A stretch of 64,000 nucleotides of DNA from Pseudomonadota bacterium (GCA_021781575.1 JAJXWP010000012.1:1-64000); one strand, 5' to 3'. Positions 8,759 to 17,630 are shown, counted from the first letter of the stretch. The notes: generated by a model from the letters alone, not told the origin. Made by a program: numbers and translations.

Positions 8759-9738
8759 TGGACGACACTCCCGGCCTGATCGCCGACATCGGCGGCACCA
8801 ACGCCCGATTTGCCCTGGTCGCCCCCCGTTCTGCCGAGCCCCTGCAGCCGCTGGTGCTGCACTGCGCCGATTATGCCGGCCCGGCAGAGGCGGCGCGAAG
8901 CTATCTGGAACGGGTCGGAGTGGAGCGGCCGCCGCGCCGGGCCGCTTTCGCCATCGCTTCCCCGGTGCTCGGCGACCGCATCGAGATGACCAACCATGCC
9001 TGGCGCTTCTCGGTGGCGCAGGTGCGCGACCGTCTGGATCTCGAACAACTCGAAGTGGTCAACGATTTCATCGCCGTCGCCATGGCGGTGCCTCATCTGG
9101 CAACGGTCGACAAGGTCGCGGTCGGCGGCGGCGAGGCGACCCCCGGTGCACCGGTCGCCGTGCTCGGACCTGGAACCGGCCTGGGCGTCTCGGCCCTGGT
9201 GCCGACCGCCGGCGGCTGGCTTCCCATTGCCACCGAAGGCGGCCACGTCACGATGGCGGCCGCCGACGACCGCGAAGCCGAAGTACTGGCCTGGCTGCGG
9301 CAAAAGCAGGGGCATGTCTCGGCCGAACGGGTGCTGTCGGGCCCGGGGCTGATCAACCTTTACTCCGCCCTCTGCGGCTTGGCCGGCCATGCGGCGGAAC
9401 CGCTGTCGCCGGCCGACCTGACCCGCCGTGCTGCGGCCGGCGACGGCCGTGCGAGCGAGACCTTGGAAATGTTCTTTGCCATGCTGGGAACGGTTGCCGG
9501 CAACCTGGCGCTGACGCTGGGGGCACGGGGCGGCGTGGTGATCGCCGGCGGCATCGTGCCGCAACTGCTGCCGAGCTTCCTCGCCTCCGGCTTCCGCCGC
9601 CGATTCGAGGACAAGGGGCGCTTCACCGGCTATCTCGAGCATATTCCGGTTCATGTCGCCACCCATCCCTACCCGGCCTTCCTCGGCCTGGCCGGGCTGG
9701 TGGTAAGCCCGGACGGTTATGCCGCGACCACCATTTAA
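8758..9738 (+). CDS. glk: Glucokinase (Glk family)
   Basis: ATP-dependent phosphorylation of glucose to glucose 6-phosphate in the cytoplasm. The N-terminal phosphate-binding motif DIGGTNARFAL, the ASPVLGD and MTNHAWRFS sugar-domain segments, the catalytic VNDF(I) aspartate and GPGTGLGVSAL identify the Glk (not ROK) family. 326 aa, typical. The ATG at 8758 overlaps the otsA stop by one base; a TTG one codon earlier is less likely. glgA-otsA-glk looks like one operon. Glucose 6-phosphate from this enzyme is the acceptor for OtsA, and glucose could come from trehalose, glycogen or the GH1 glucosidases farther along the window. Its stop overlaps the end of the opposing pilus operon by 4 bases. 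Confidence 0.93.
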   Translation: MDDTPGLIADIGGTNARFALVAPRSAEPLQPLVLHCADYAGPAEAARSYLERVGVERPPRRAAFAIASPVLGDRIEMTNHAWRFSVAQVRDRLDLEQLEVVNDFIAVAMAVPHLATVDKVAVGGGEATPGAPVAVLGPGTGLGVSALVPTAGGWLPIATEGGHVTMAAADDREAEVLAWLRQKQGHVSAERVLSGPGLINLYSALCGLAGHAAEPLSPADLTRRAAAGDGRASETLEMFFAMLGTVAGNLALTLGARGGVVIAGGIVPQLLPSFLASGFRRRFEDKGRFTGYLEHIPVHVATHPYPAFLGLAGLVVSPDGYAATTI

Positions 9739-10223
9739 CGGAATATCTGGGCGACCGCGGCAACACCGGTCGCGACGCCGGCAGGCAGTGGGACGATCGT
9801 GCCTTGCGCCGACGCCAAGCCGGTCTCAGCGGTAATTCCAACCTCGCCGCTATAGCCGGTCTGTTCGCTCAGCGCCGTGGCGATATCGGCGGCACGGTAG
9901 GGATAGCGGCCGCTGTCGTAATAAGTAACGCCGATGACTTCGCCGCCAGAGGCACCCAGCAGCGACACCAGCCCCGGCACCGCCGACCAGGGCGCGGGAA
10001 GGGTCAATGACGGGGTCACGTCGCCGTAGATGCCGGGATTTGCCCTGTGCCATGCCTGCAGAGCCTGCTGCTGGACCAGCATGGCCGTGGCCAGCGGCCG
10101 AAGCTCGTCGACCCGCCGGACGACGCTCCGTTCCCGCCCCACCTGCGCCGGCAGCGACAGCAGCGGCAGGCAAGCCGCCGCAGTCATCACCAGCAATATG
10201 ATCGAAAATGCCGGGCCGCCCAT
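9735..10223 (-). CDS. PilM-like protein of the type IVb pilus operon
   Basis: Last gene of the hybrid operon. 162 aa with a single N-terminal hydrophobic helix (MGGPAFSIILLVMTAAACLPLL) and a periplasmic remainder containing a Tyr/Gly-rich segment (VIGVTYYDSGRYPYRAADIATAL) and a Val/Ala-rich C terminus. Size, topology and position next to pilS fit R64 PilM, a small inner-membrane protein of thin-pilus biogenesis whose exact role is unknown. The sequence match I can judge by eye is only general, so the call is tentative; a minor pilin-like role is the alternative. It starts 42 bases after the pilS stop with a GGGGACCAGG stretch upstream, and converges with glk. Confidence 0.5.
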   Translation of the reverse strand: MGGPAFSIILLVMTAAACLPLLSLPAQVGRERSVVRRVDELRPLATAMLVQQQALQAWHRANPGIYGDVTPSLTLPAPWSAVPGLVSLLGASGGEVIGVTYYDSGRYPYRAADIATALSEQTGYSGEVGITAETGLASAQGTIVPLPAGVATGVAAVAQIFR

Positions 10224-10265
10224 CGCCTGGTCCCCGCCGCCGGCGAACTGCCGCCGGCGCGCCGC

Positions 10266-10793
10266 CTACTGCGCCGTCACGGCGATGACATTGGCCGTCG
10301 CGGTGCAGGCGCCCTGCGCAACGGCGATACCGATGGGAAAGGTGGTGATGGCCGTGCCGCCGTTCACCGTCACCTGGATATATCCCGCGGAAGGAACCTG
10401 CTTGAGGATTTTGGCGCAGTCGGCCGCCGGAATCCCAGAGTCGGTGATGGTGAACGAACCGGTATTGCCGACAATGGCATAGGCGCTGCCATAGGTGTTC
10501 AGGATGGTGTTGCCCCCGGTGGTGCGCAGATTGCCCACCTCGACATTGCCGATGAGGGCCTGGGCAATGCCTGCCGTGGGATAGATCTCGCCCTGATAGG
10601 TGCGGCGGACCGAGCCAACCAGCCCGTCCAGAGCGTTCCACTCGCTGGTCGCATAGGCCCATTTGTAGAGTCCGAACGCCAGCCCCATCAGAACACTGAC
10701 GATCAGCAGGCCTGCGGTAAGGTTGGTGATCGTCTCGCCGGTGCCGCCGACGATGCCCGCCTGGGCCGGATATTTCTTGGCTAACGCATACAT
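10266..10793 (-). CDS. pilS: Type IVb major prepilin PilS
   Basis: Structural subunit of the type IVb pilus, processed by the prepilin peptidase at 17621-18331. 175 aa: a short basic leader (MYALAKKYPAQAGIVGG), then a long hydrophobic helix (about residues 24-46, LTAGLLIVSVLMGLAFGLYKWA) that would pack in the pilus core, then a globular part with the PilS-family signature (ILNTYGSAYAIVG, FTITDSGIP) and two cysteines (ADCAK and GACTA) placed as the usual C-terminal disulphide. The leader is unusual: the Gly-before-cleavage and Glu+5 pattern does not line up neatly. Lies 32 bases downstream of pilR. Confidence 0.85.
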   Translation of the reverse strand: MYALAKKYPAQAGIVGGTGETITNLTAGLLIVSVLMGLAFGLYKWAYATSEWNALDGLVGSVRRTYQGEIYPTAGIAQALIGNVEVGNLRTTGGNTILNTYGSAYAIVGNTGSFTITDSGIPAADCAKILKQVPSAGYIQVTVNGGTAITTFPIGIAVAQGACTATANVIAVTAQ

Positions 10794-10825
10794 CTGCCGT
10801 AATCCCTCTGCTGACGAAGACTTCG

Positions 10826-11929
10826 TTATCGCGGCCCCGCCCCCTGGTTCTGCATGAGCTCCATCATGGCAGACAGGTTGAACGCCGAGATGATGCTGGC
10901 GACGATGGCAAGAAGAATGGCGCCGACCGAAATCATGACGACCAATCCCAATACCGTGGCCAGATTGTCGAACTGCTGCTGGAGTGCCTTGGAATCGCGC
11001 TCAGCCATCGCTTCGAGGTGCCTTGCCATTTCGTCGGGCACCGTCTCGATGTCGCCAATGTCCTCGATGGTTTCCGGGTCGGGAAAGCCGTAGCCGCTGC
11101 TCTGCATCGCCTCGCCCAGGCTGCGCCCATCCTCGACCCACCGGGCGATGGCCAGCACCCGTTCTCTGAGCCAGGCGTTGGCGGTCTCTCCGATGGCGTA
11201 GAGCGTTTCCAGTTCGGCCAGCCCGCCGCCCCACATGGCGGCGTAACTGACCAGGAAGGCAGTGGCCTGGACGCGGCGATAATGGGTCCACGGCCAGACA
11301 TGGAGGTCGAACCAGACGCGGGTCGCGCCGGTCCACAATGGCAGGCTCCACCGCACACCAAGATATAGCAGCGCGAAGGGCAACGGAGCGAGCCAGGCAT
11401 GGGTGGAGAGAACCGCAAACAACGTCGACGGCGCCACTCCCTGGCGGGCCTGCATAGCAAGGACATTGGGCATGACGAAGGTGCCGACGATCCACAGCAT
11501 GGCAATCAGCATCACCACCAGCAGGGCCGGATAGAACAGGGCGGTGCGGACCATGCCCCGGCGGGCAAGAGTCTTTTCGAGGAGGGCCGCGGCCCGATCC
11601 AATCCCTTGTCGTTCGGCGAGGCGGTGATGATCAGGAGTTCCTCGGAGGGAACCCACCCGCTCAGCACCATGTCGATGGTGTCGCCCTCGTGCAGCATCT
11701 GATCGACCCACTTCCCGAGGATGGCCGCCTCGCGGGATTGCGGCGCCAATGCCGTCTTGCGATCGGCAAGGCGGCGCATGGTCTGCATCATCGGCTGGCT
11801 CATGCGGTAACGCGCGGCCAGCGCCGTATAAAGCCGTAGCCGCCACCGGTGCTTGCGATGAACCCAGCGCATTCCGGCCGCATCGCCGCGGGCGGCGGCG
11901 GACCTGGCGAGGCTCAGGAATTCAAGCAT
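10826..11929 (-). CDS. pilR: Type IVb pilus inner-membrane platform protein PilR (GspF family)
   Basis: Polytopic platform that couples the cytoplasmic ATPase to pilin extraction, equivalent to GspF/PilC. 367 aa from the ATG at 11929 (MLEFLSLARS), which overlaps the end of pilQ by 16 bases; a longer upstream frame lacks protein character. Two GspF-type repeats are visible: cytoplasmic helical segments, then membrane helices at about 145-180 (FYPALLVVMLIAMLWIVGTF), 190-215 and a C-terminal helix (LGLVVMISVGAILLAIVASI). GGGLAELETLY and LGEAMQSSGYGFPD are in the second cytoplasmic domain. Called PilR after the R64 thin-pilus system; it is not the NtrC-type PilR regulator. Confidence 0.88.
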   Translation of the reverse strand: MLEFLSLARSAAARGDAAGMRWVHRKHRWRLRLYTALAARYRMSQPMMQTMRRLADRKTALAPQSREAAILGKWVDQMLHEGDTIDMVLSGWVPSEELLIITASPNDKGLDRAAALLEKTLARRGMVRTALFYPALLVVMLIAMLWIVGTFVMPNVLAMQARQGVAPSTLFAVLSTHAWLAPLPFALLYLGVRWSLPLWTGATRVWFDLHVWPWTHYRRVQATAFLVSYAAMWGGGLAELETLYAIGETANAWLRERVLAIARWVEDGRSLGEAMQSSGYGFPDPETIEDIGDIETVPDEMARHLEAMAERDSKALQQQFDNLATVLGLVVMISVGAILLAIVASIISAFNLSAMMELMQNQGAGPR

Positions 11930-13449
11930 CGGATGACCTCGTAAGGATCGAATTCGCCGGCCGCCACCAGTTGCCCGGCGCGATCGAGAAGCGGAACGCC
12001 GCCGGTCGCCCGCCAATGGTCGAGAGCCTCGGCCGTACGCCCCTCGACCAGCAGACCGGTCAGCCTATCGTCGAGCCGCATGATCTCGGTCACGACCTTT
12101 CGCCCGACCACGTAGCCGCCGCGGCAATGGCCGCATCCCTGGATGTCCGGCAGATACACGCCACCATCCTTCTTGAAGATCTTCTCCAGCCAGGCCGGGC
12201 AATAGCCGAGCCATTGACTACGCTCCGAAGGGCGACGGCAGCGCGGGCAAAGCCGACGCAGCAGCCGCTGTGACGAGATGCCCCGCAGCACCCCCTGATT
12301 CCGTAACATGGAGCCCGACACGCCGAGATCCATCAGACGGGCAACGACCTGCATGCAGCCGTCGGTGTGCAGCGTCGTCAACACCTGGTGGCCGGTCAGG
12401 GCGGCCCGCACCGCGATGGCAGCGGTGTCCTCCGAGCGGATTTCACCGAACAGCAAACGGTGCGGGGCGCTGCGCAGCGCCGCTTCGAGAGCCTTGCGAT
12501 AGGACAAAGCCACGTCGTCATCTGTGGCGGTGCGGACGACGTCGATCTGATCCACGTTGTCGTGATGAATGCGGATTTCTATTGGATCTTCGGCGGTCAC
12601 CCAGTGGTCGCCGGGAAACATGGCGAGCAACCGCGACAGCATGCCGTGCAGCGTGGTGGTCTTGCCGGCGCCAGTGGGGCCGGTTACCGCGATGATTCCC
12701 GACGCAATAAAGATCATCGAGTCGAACTGTTCGATTTCTGCCTCGGAAAACCGCAGTGCCGTCAAATCGATGCGGCCGTCTGCCGGCGTCGGCATGAGCC
12801 GGATGATCAGGCTTTCGCCGGTAAAGCCGACAGCCAGTTTCTGCAGGCGAACCGATTGCAGACCCGGTGGCAGGCCCTGGGTGATTTGTCCGACCTGATG
12901 AGCGCCTTCCTGGTATCCGCGTTCCGACGAACCTTCGGCGCCGGCCCAGGCCATGGTGGCGCGGACGAACTGCTTGGCGTAGCCGGGAGGCCACCGCATT
13001 TCGATCAGCGGCTCCATCTGACCGTCGATAGCGGCGAAGACCCGCCCCTCCTCGCGGTTGTATCGGACGAAAACGTCGCTGACCCCTCGCTTTTCGATCG
13101 CTTTCGCCAGGAGGCTGTATATGTGATCGCGCATCTGGCCGTCATCGAGCTCATCGGAAATTTCCGGGGTGATCGACGGCCCCTGCTTCGGATGATGGTG
13201 GTACAGCCCGCGTATGGTGCCGGTGTCGACCGCGATCGGCCTCCCGATATCGATCCCCTGCAGCCTGGCAAGGGTCAGGATCGACGCGACTTCGGGATGC
13301 CCGTCCGCCCCTTTCGCCATGAAGCATTGGCCCGAAGCGAAAATGGCGACGAGCTTGCGCGCCACCTCGGAACAATGCGGGCCCAGCGGCCCCGACGGGG
13401 CTGTCAGCAAGACGTCCTCGCTGGCGATGGGCATGTCCTTGGGCGCCAC
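11914..13449 (-). CDS. pilQ: Type IVb pilus assembly ATPase PilQ (GspE/VirB11 superfamily)
   Basis: Hexameric cytoplasmic ATPase that powers pilus extension. 511 aa. Walker A GPTGAGKTT near residue 260, Asp box VTAEDPIE, Walker B LLFGEIRSEDT, His box TTLHTDG, and a C-terminal tetracysteine zinc site (LCPRC about 40 residues before GCGHC) as in GspE/PilB. GTG at 13449 is the nearest start after the pilP stop (AGGTAG just upstream); an ATG five codons in is possible. No separate VirB11 is encoded in this operon, although VirB4 and the VirB8/B9 genes are, so this ATPase may serve both halves of the machine (inference). Confidence 0.92.
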   Translation of the reverse strand: MAPKDMPIASEDVLLTAPSGPLGPHCSEVARKLVAIFASGQCFMAKGADGHPEVASILTLARLQGIDIGRPIAVDTGTIRGLYHHHPKQGPSITPEISDELDDGQMRDHIYSLLAKAIEKRGVSDVFVRYNREEGRVFAAIDGQMEPLIEMRWPPGYAKQFVRATMAWAGAEGSSERGYQEGAHQVGQITQGLPPGLQSVRLQKLAVGFTGESLIIRLMPTPADGRIDLTALRFSEAEIEQFDSMIFIASGIIAVTGPTGAGKTTTLHGMLSRLLAMFPGDHWVTAEDPIEIRIHHDNVDQIDVVRTATDDDVALSYRKALEAALRSAPHRLLFGEIRSEDTAAIAVRAALTGHQVLTTLHTDGCMQVVARLMDLGVSGSMLRNQGVLRGISSQRLLRRLCPRCRRPSERSQWLGYCPAWLEKIFKKDGGVYLPDIQGCGHCRGGYVVGRKVVTEIMRLDDRLTGLLVEGRTAEALDHWRATGGVPLLDRAGQLVAAGEFDPYEVIRCLNS

Positions 13450-13455
13450 GGTGGC

Positions 13456-14232
13456 CTACCTCATGCCCGAATGGCTTGGCGGCGCGCCGGGCTCGGCCGG
13501 AAGTGGCAAATCGCCGACCGACGCACCGATCATGCGGCTTGCCGGAGCCTGCACCGGTGGGGCGGCAATCGTCGGCTGGGCGGGCGAAACCCGAACGTCG
13601 GAAGCGGTCGCGGTGGCACCGGGAAGGGGAACGCGATGCGCATCCACTTCGACAACCACATCATCCCTGTTGATCTCGGCCACGCGCATGCCGTCGGGGA
13701 GAGACGCGCCGGCCTTGACCGTCCGCATTCCCTGCGCCCTGACCAGCAGGTCGGCATAGGCCACGCCATCGCGCAGGTAGATGCGTTGGACCATTGGCAG
13801 GGACAAGGAAAGGTCGGCTGATTGCTTCGTCGGCTGGACCATCACGGGCGTCGCCGCCCCTGACGCGGCCGGCCCGACATTCGTCGGCCCCGCCCGGGAC
13901 GCCTCCCGGATGTCCCTCTGCGTCACGAAAAGCTTCTTAACCAGATCAAGAACGGCCTGCCGCGTTTGCAACCACTTCAACTGTTCATTGGCCGGCCATG
14001 ACCAGAATCCCTCGGGCAGGTCGCCCGGCGGCCCAGCCAACAGCGGTGGGGAAAATGGAGCGACGGCCGGCGCGCCGAGCGCAGGCACCGCGGCACCGGC
14101 AGACGCATCGGCCGCCACCTTGCCCCCCCGCAGGCCACTGCCTTGCGCCAAGGCCAGGGGAGCCGCACCGCAGCCGAATAGCAGGGCGATGCCAAAGGCG
14201 ATCAATGGGGGAGCATGGTGATTACTGAACAT
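13456..14232 (-). CDS. pilP: Type IVb pilus biogenesis protein PilP
   Basis: Periplasmic protein of the R64-type thin-pilus set. 258 aa from the ATG at 14232, which overlaps the pilO stop by 11 bases; the upstream in-frame extension is Arg/Pro-rich and not credible. N-terminal signal sequence ending near PLALAQ (residue 30), a Pro/Ala-rich linker, then the conserved PilP block RIYLRDGVAYADLLV followed by LPDGMRVAEINRDDVVVEVD. This small beta-domain resembles other alignment-complex proteins that link the platform to the secretin. The Pro-rich C terminus has no recognisable feature. Confidence 0.8.
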   Translation of the reverse strand: MFSNHHAPPLIAFGIALLFGCGAAPLALAQGSGLRGGKVAADASAGAAVPALGAPAVAPFSPPLLAGPPGDLPEGFWSWPANEQLKWLQTRQAVLDLVKKLFVTQRDIREASRAGPTNVGPAASGAATPVMVQPTKQSADLSLSLPMVQRIYLRDGVAYADLLVRAQGMRTVKAGASLPDGMRVAEINRDDVVVEVDAHRVPLPGATATASDVRVSPAQPTIAAPPVQAPASRMIGASVGDLPLPAEPGAPPSHSGMR

Positions 14233-15454
14233 AGAGTGTCCCCTCGAAGGACCATAAATTCGGCGCGGTATAGGTGACGACCGCCACGGTGAACGCCGGA
14301 ATGGCCACTGCCGCTTGCGCCACGGCATCCGGCGGCAGGTCTAATTTGGCCGACACGGTAATCATCCGCCCGCGGGGACCGGGTTCGGGATGCTGCGGAT
14401 CCCTGGGCGGAATGGCGAGCGCCGGCCCCAGAGCCAGGGCGGCGCCCAGCGCGCCGAATGCGTCCCACAACCGTTGACCGCCGACCTCCTCGGTCAATGC
14501 GGCTTGCCGCCCCATGCGTGCCGGTGCCGCCAATGGACAATCGAGAAGAAGGCTGGAACCGGTGTCGGGGTGCAGACGGCAGCCCGGAGCCGCCCTTTCA
14601 CCACGGATCAGCGGCAAGGCTACCCTGAGGAACGGCGTGTAGTGATAAATCACGGCATCAGGGCGGCATTCCGCGCCCTTCATCGCAGCGCCCGGCAGTT
14701 CGGGATAAGTCAGCAGGGCCCGAACGCAGGACCTGAGAACCGCATGCGCCGGCGGCTGGTCTTCCCACGGATCCGCCACCCTCAGCGGGCCCGGCAGGGA
14801 CGGCGGCGTCAACCAAAGATCCACCAGTTCCCGGGCCGGCGGACCAAGGGCCAGGGCAGCGACGCCCGCCGCCACCCAGGGAACAGCCTTCATCACCTGG
14901 CGAAGTGTGGCCGCTCTCTGGTCGAGCGGCGCAAGGCGGTTGACCCCGAAAAAGCGCGACATCTTTCGGCCCGCCTTGGCCAGAAGCGGAGCGGCACAGC
15001 GCTCCGAGGCCCGGCCGATATTCATGTCGTCCGGAGCGTAGGCGGCGGTGATCTTGTCGTCTTGCAGAGCCGCTTCAAGAGCCCGGCGGGCAAGCTCTCT
15101 CTCGCCGCGGAAGAACAGGCGGTCGCTGTCCGGATGGATGATGCCCCGTTTGCAGACGACGAAATACCAGCCCTCGGCCACGTCGAACAGCCCTGCCCAA
15201 TTGCCTTCGAGGATATCGGCAAGGGCGGCGGCGGCCGACATCATGCCGGAGCGGTGGTCGGCGTTGTTGACCGACGAGACCCCATATTGCCTGGGCACCG
15301 TCCGCCGCACCACGATATGGCCGAAGGTGCCGATTTCCGGCGGAAGCTTCGCCGCTTGGCGGCGCGCCGCGGCCGCCGACGCTGCCGGTCCCGAAGTCAG
15401 CTGCCAGAACAGATTCGTAGCGAAGAGGGTTGGGCCGACGCGGATCGTGCTCAT
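14222..15454 (-). CDS. pilO: Type IVb pilus protein PilO
   Basis: R64 PilO-type inner-membrane component that works with PilP and the ATPase/platform. 410 aa: a cytoplasmic N-terminal region of about 190 residues (GWYFVVCKRGIIHPDSD, then APDDMNIG) precedes one clear transmembrane helix (VPWVAAGVAALALG, about residue 195-210), with a periplasmic remainder holding several Cys and Pro residues. This bitopic layout is what the PilO (R64) family shows. Start ATG overlaps the pilN stop as ATGA; stop overlaps pilP. Not the same as PilO of type IVa pili. Confidence 0.78.
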   Translation of the reverse strand: MSTIRVGPTLFATNLFWQLTSGPAASAAAARRQAAKLPPEIGTFGHIVVRRTVPRQYGVSSVNNADHRSGMMSAAAALADILEGNWAGLFDVAEGWYFVVCKRGIIHPDSDRLFFRGERELARRALEAALQDDKITAAYAPDDMNIGRASERCAAPLLAKAGRKMSRFFGVNRLAPLDQRAATLRQVMKAVPWVAAGVAALALGPPARELVDLWLTPPSLPGPLRVADPWEDQPPAHAVLRSCVRALLTYPELPGAAMKGAECRPDAVIYHYTPFLRVALPLIRGERAAPGCRLHPDTGSSLLLDCPLAAPARMGRQAALTEEVGGQRLWDAFGALGAALALGPALAIPPRDPQHPEPGPRGRMITVSAKLDLPPDAVAQAAVAIPAFTVAVVTYTAPNLWSFEGTLYVQ

Positions 15455-17049
15455 GTCCCGCTGATCCTGTTTTCTCGGATATTCGGCGTGATGATGATGA
15501 CCAATGCCGAATGAGCGTTGGAAACCGTCTTGCTGCCCCCGAGGAACCCGAACAGGCTGTCGGCGATGCCGGGTATGCCCTGGTCGCTCTGGTCGAGGCT
15601 ATCCTGCTGGTAACCCAGGAGAACGAGTGCATCTCCCGAGGAAATAACCGCCTCTTGCAGCGAAGAGCGAACGTTGATGTCCGGCGTCTGAAGGGTGATG
15701 CCGTTGGAGGTGACCGAGCTCAGTGCATTGAGCGAGGATAAGCCGAAGGCGTATTGCAGAAGGATCTGGCCATCGTCCAGGACGATCGGCAGCAACTGCA
15801 TGGTCAGGCCGATGGTCAGCGTCGCCTCCTGAAGCCCACCCAATGCGGCGATGGTGGTGGTCGAGGTCGTGGCGCTGGCCACATAGGCCAGTTGCCGGGC
15901 GACGGTCACCGGAGCCGGCCTGCCGTCCCGGGCGGAGACGGTCAGCGTGTCTCTCGTCGCCACATTTCCCATATTTTGGAGCGCACTGACGATGGCATTC
16001 GAAGTGGCGAACTTGTTGGTCTTGTTGGTCAGCGTGTTGTTCTGCACGGTGACCGCGAGCGAACCGGCGCCACGCATCGCCAGACCGACCGGCGTCGCAC
16101 CGGAAACCTGGTATTGCCCCTGCAACTGATTGTAGAGAGCGGTCAGGCTGAGCCCCAGGTCCATATCCTCGCTGGTTGTCAGATTGAGCACCTGTATGGT
16201 GAACTCCACCTGTCGCAGCTGGCGCCGATTGATCTCCGTCAGCAGGCGTTTCGCCGCGATCTGCGCCGAGTGACGCCCGATGATGACGACGCTGTGCTCA
16301 CTCGGCGATACCGCCACGATGCCGGGCTTTACCAGCGCGGAAAGGATCGTCTTGATCTCCTCCCACGACTTCAGCTCCGACGTAATCGTCACGTCCGCTT
16401 CGAGGGATTGTCCCGTCGCCGTAGTGCCGCCGGCGGTGCCGCCTGTCGCGCCGTTGGCACTGCCCGATGTGGGGGCCAGCCCCTGCGATATCATCGAGGA
16501 TTTGATGCTGGCCAGAGACGGAACGGCATACAGGCGGTAGCTTTCGGTTTCGTAGATCTGCACTTTCAGGCGACCGTCGAAGAATTTCCAGGTGACATCG
16601 CAATAGGTTCCGAGCCCGTCGAGAAATCGGCTGAGCGAACCTTGATAGGCCGGTGCCATGCGGCAATCGGCGTCGGCCCGGCCGCGCCCTCCGGAAAGGC
16701 CGTCCGGCAGGTCATCCATGACGTCGACAGGAAGCCCGGTCTGAGCATTGATCTCGGTGGCAAGTTCGCGAAGCTGCAAGCCAACGCCTTTCGTGTTCAG
16801 CAGGAAATGATCCGAGCCCGGAGGCAGCGGTTCGCCATGATCGTTGATCACCGCCCGTCCACCGCCGTAAGCCCGCCGGTGGGTGCGCACCTGCCCGGCG
16901 GGAATTGCCGGCGCTGCGGCCGCTTCGGCGGAATGTCCTTGCACTTCGCCTGCCATGGCGGCGACCTTCCGCTTGGTGTCGACGAAGGCGGTCCCACTGC
17001 AGCCGGCCAGCAGGAGAAACAGGGCGATCGCCGGCATCCCCCCCCTCAT
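15451..17049 (-). CDS. pilN: Type IVb pilus secretin PilN (outer-membrane lipoprotein)
   Basis: Forms the outer-membrane channel for the pilus. 532 aa from the ATG at 17049, which overlaps the preceding stop as ATGA; the same frame is open to 17646 but that extension lies within the upstream gene. Lipobox LLAGC puts the lipidated Cys at 17. The N-domains hold a TcpQ/PilN-like segment. A Gly/Thr-rich linker (about 205-225) leads to an N1-type KH domain (GIVAVSPSEHSVVIIG), and the C-terminal secretin domain has the beta-lip region and the final DALVLLGYQQ / VIIITPNI strands. Presumably requires the adjacent small proteins for insertion. Confidence 0.9.
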   Translation of the reverse strand: MRGGMPAIALFLLLAGCSGTAFVDTKRKVAAMAGEVQGHSAEAAAAPAIPAGQVRTHRRAYGGGRAVINDHGEPLPPGSDHFLLNTKGVGLQLRELATEINAQTGLPVDVMDDLPDGLSGGRGRADADCRMAPAYQGSLSRFLDGLGTYCDVTWKFFDGRLKVQIYETESYRLYAVPSLASIKSSMISQGLAPTSGSANGATGGTAGGTTATGQSLEADVTITSELKSWEEIKTILSALVKPGIVAVSPSEHSVVIIGRHSAQIAAKRLLTEINRRQLRQVEFTIQVLNLTTSEDMDLGLSLTALYNQLQGQYQVSGATPVGLAMRGAGSLAVTVQNNTLTNKTNKFATSNAIVSALQNMGNVATRDTLTVSARDGRPAPVTVARQLAYVASATTSTTTIAALGGLQEATLTIGLTMQLLPIVLDDGQILLQYAFGLSSLNALSSVTSNGITLQTPDINVRSSLQEAVISSGDALVLLGYQQDSLDQSDQGIPGIADSLFGFLGGSKTVSNAHSALVIIITPNIRENRISGT

Positions 17050-17630
17050 GGAGCGGCTCCTTGCGTGATTTCGACCGTGTAATTGTCGCCATCGCTCCAA
17101 ATGTCGAGAAGCGGTCGCGGTTCGGCGGTCGAGAAGGATTCCACCAGCCGGCTGATGGCGTCCTGAAAATCCGTATCGAAGCTCAGGTGGGCTTCGATGG
17201 GATAGCGGTAGATGCCGTGGATGACAGGCGTGATTCCCACCCGCGCGCCCCACAACCGGGCGACCTGGGCGAGATCCTCGCCCGGCTCGGCCACCCAATG
17301 ATCCGGCCGGAGCCACATGGGAACGACGGCGGGCGCGGGAACGCTGGCGACCACCACCCGGGCATCTTCGAATTGCGCGGACAGTCCAAGTGGAACAATG
17401 GCCTCGCGCAGCGCGGCCTGCCAGGACGCTCCACCCCGCCAGCTTGCCGTCAGGTCCTGGTCGACGCCGTGCTCGAAGACGACTGAAATGCCCGACGGCA
17501 GTATTTGTCGGAGGACGACGGGCAGAGGCAGATCGGCGCCGAATCCCTCGATCGGCCCGTCGGCTGCCGCCTGGGCCGCCGACCAGCCGCCGCACAGGAT
17601 GGCGGCAAGCCCCCAGCGCATCAGCCCCAT
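17046..17630 (-). CDS. PilL/TcpQ-like periplasmic pilus protein
   Basis: 194 aa with a signal peptide (MGLMRWGLAAILCGGWSAAQA). The C-terminal 90 residues follow the TcpQ/PilL pattern: HWVAEPGEDLAQVARLWG, a Trp/Gly-containing repeat, then the FDTDFQDAISRLVESF helix and a strand YTVEI at the end. Proteins of this type bind or stabilise the IVb secretin (TcpQ with TcpC, PilL with PilN). Encoded immediately before pilN, with ATGA overlap, which supports a secretin-partner role. The N-terminal half (GADLPLPVVLRQILPSGISVVFE) looks like an N0 / secretin-TonB short N-terminal domain. Start ATG overlaps the prepilin-peptidase stop by 10 bases. Confidence 0.7.
   Translation of the reverse strand: MGLMRWGLAAILCGGWSAAQAAADGPIEGFGADLPLPVVLRQILPSGISVVFEHGVDQDLTASWRGGASWQAALREAIVPLGLSAQFEDARVVVASVPAPAVVPMWLRPDHWVAEPGEDLAQVARLWGARVGITPVIHGIYRYPIEAHLSFDTDFQDAISRLVESFSTAEPRPLLDIWSDGDNYTVEITQGAAP

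Noticed and set aside
12367-17082. Long plus-strand open frames opposite pilQ, pilO and pilN (for example 12367-13821 and 15754-17082)
   Set aside because: Antisense shadows of GC-rich genes with Arg/His/Gln-rich products and no ribosome site.
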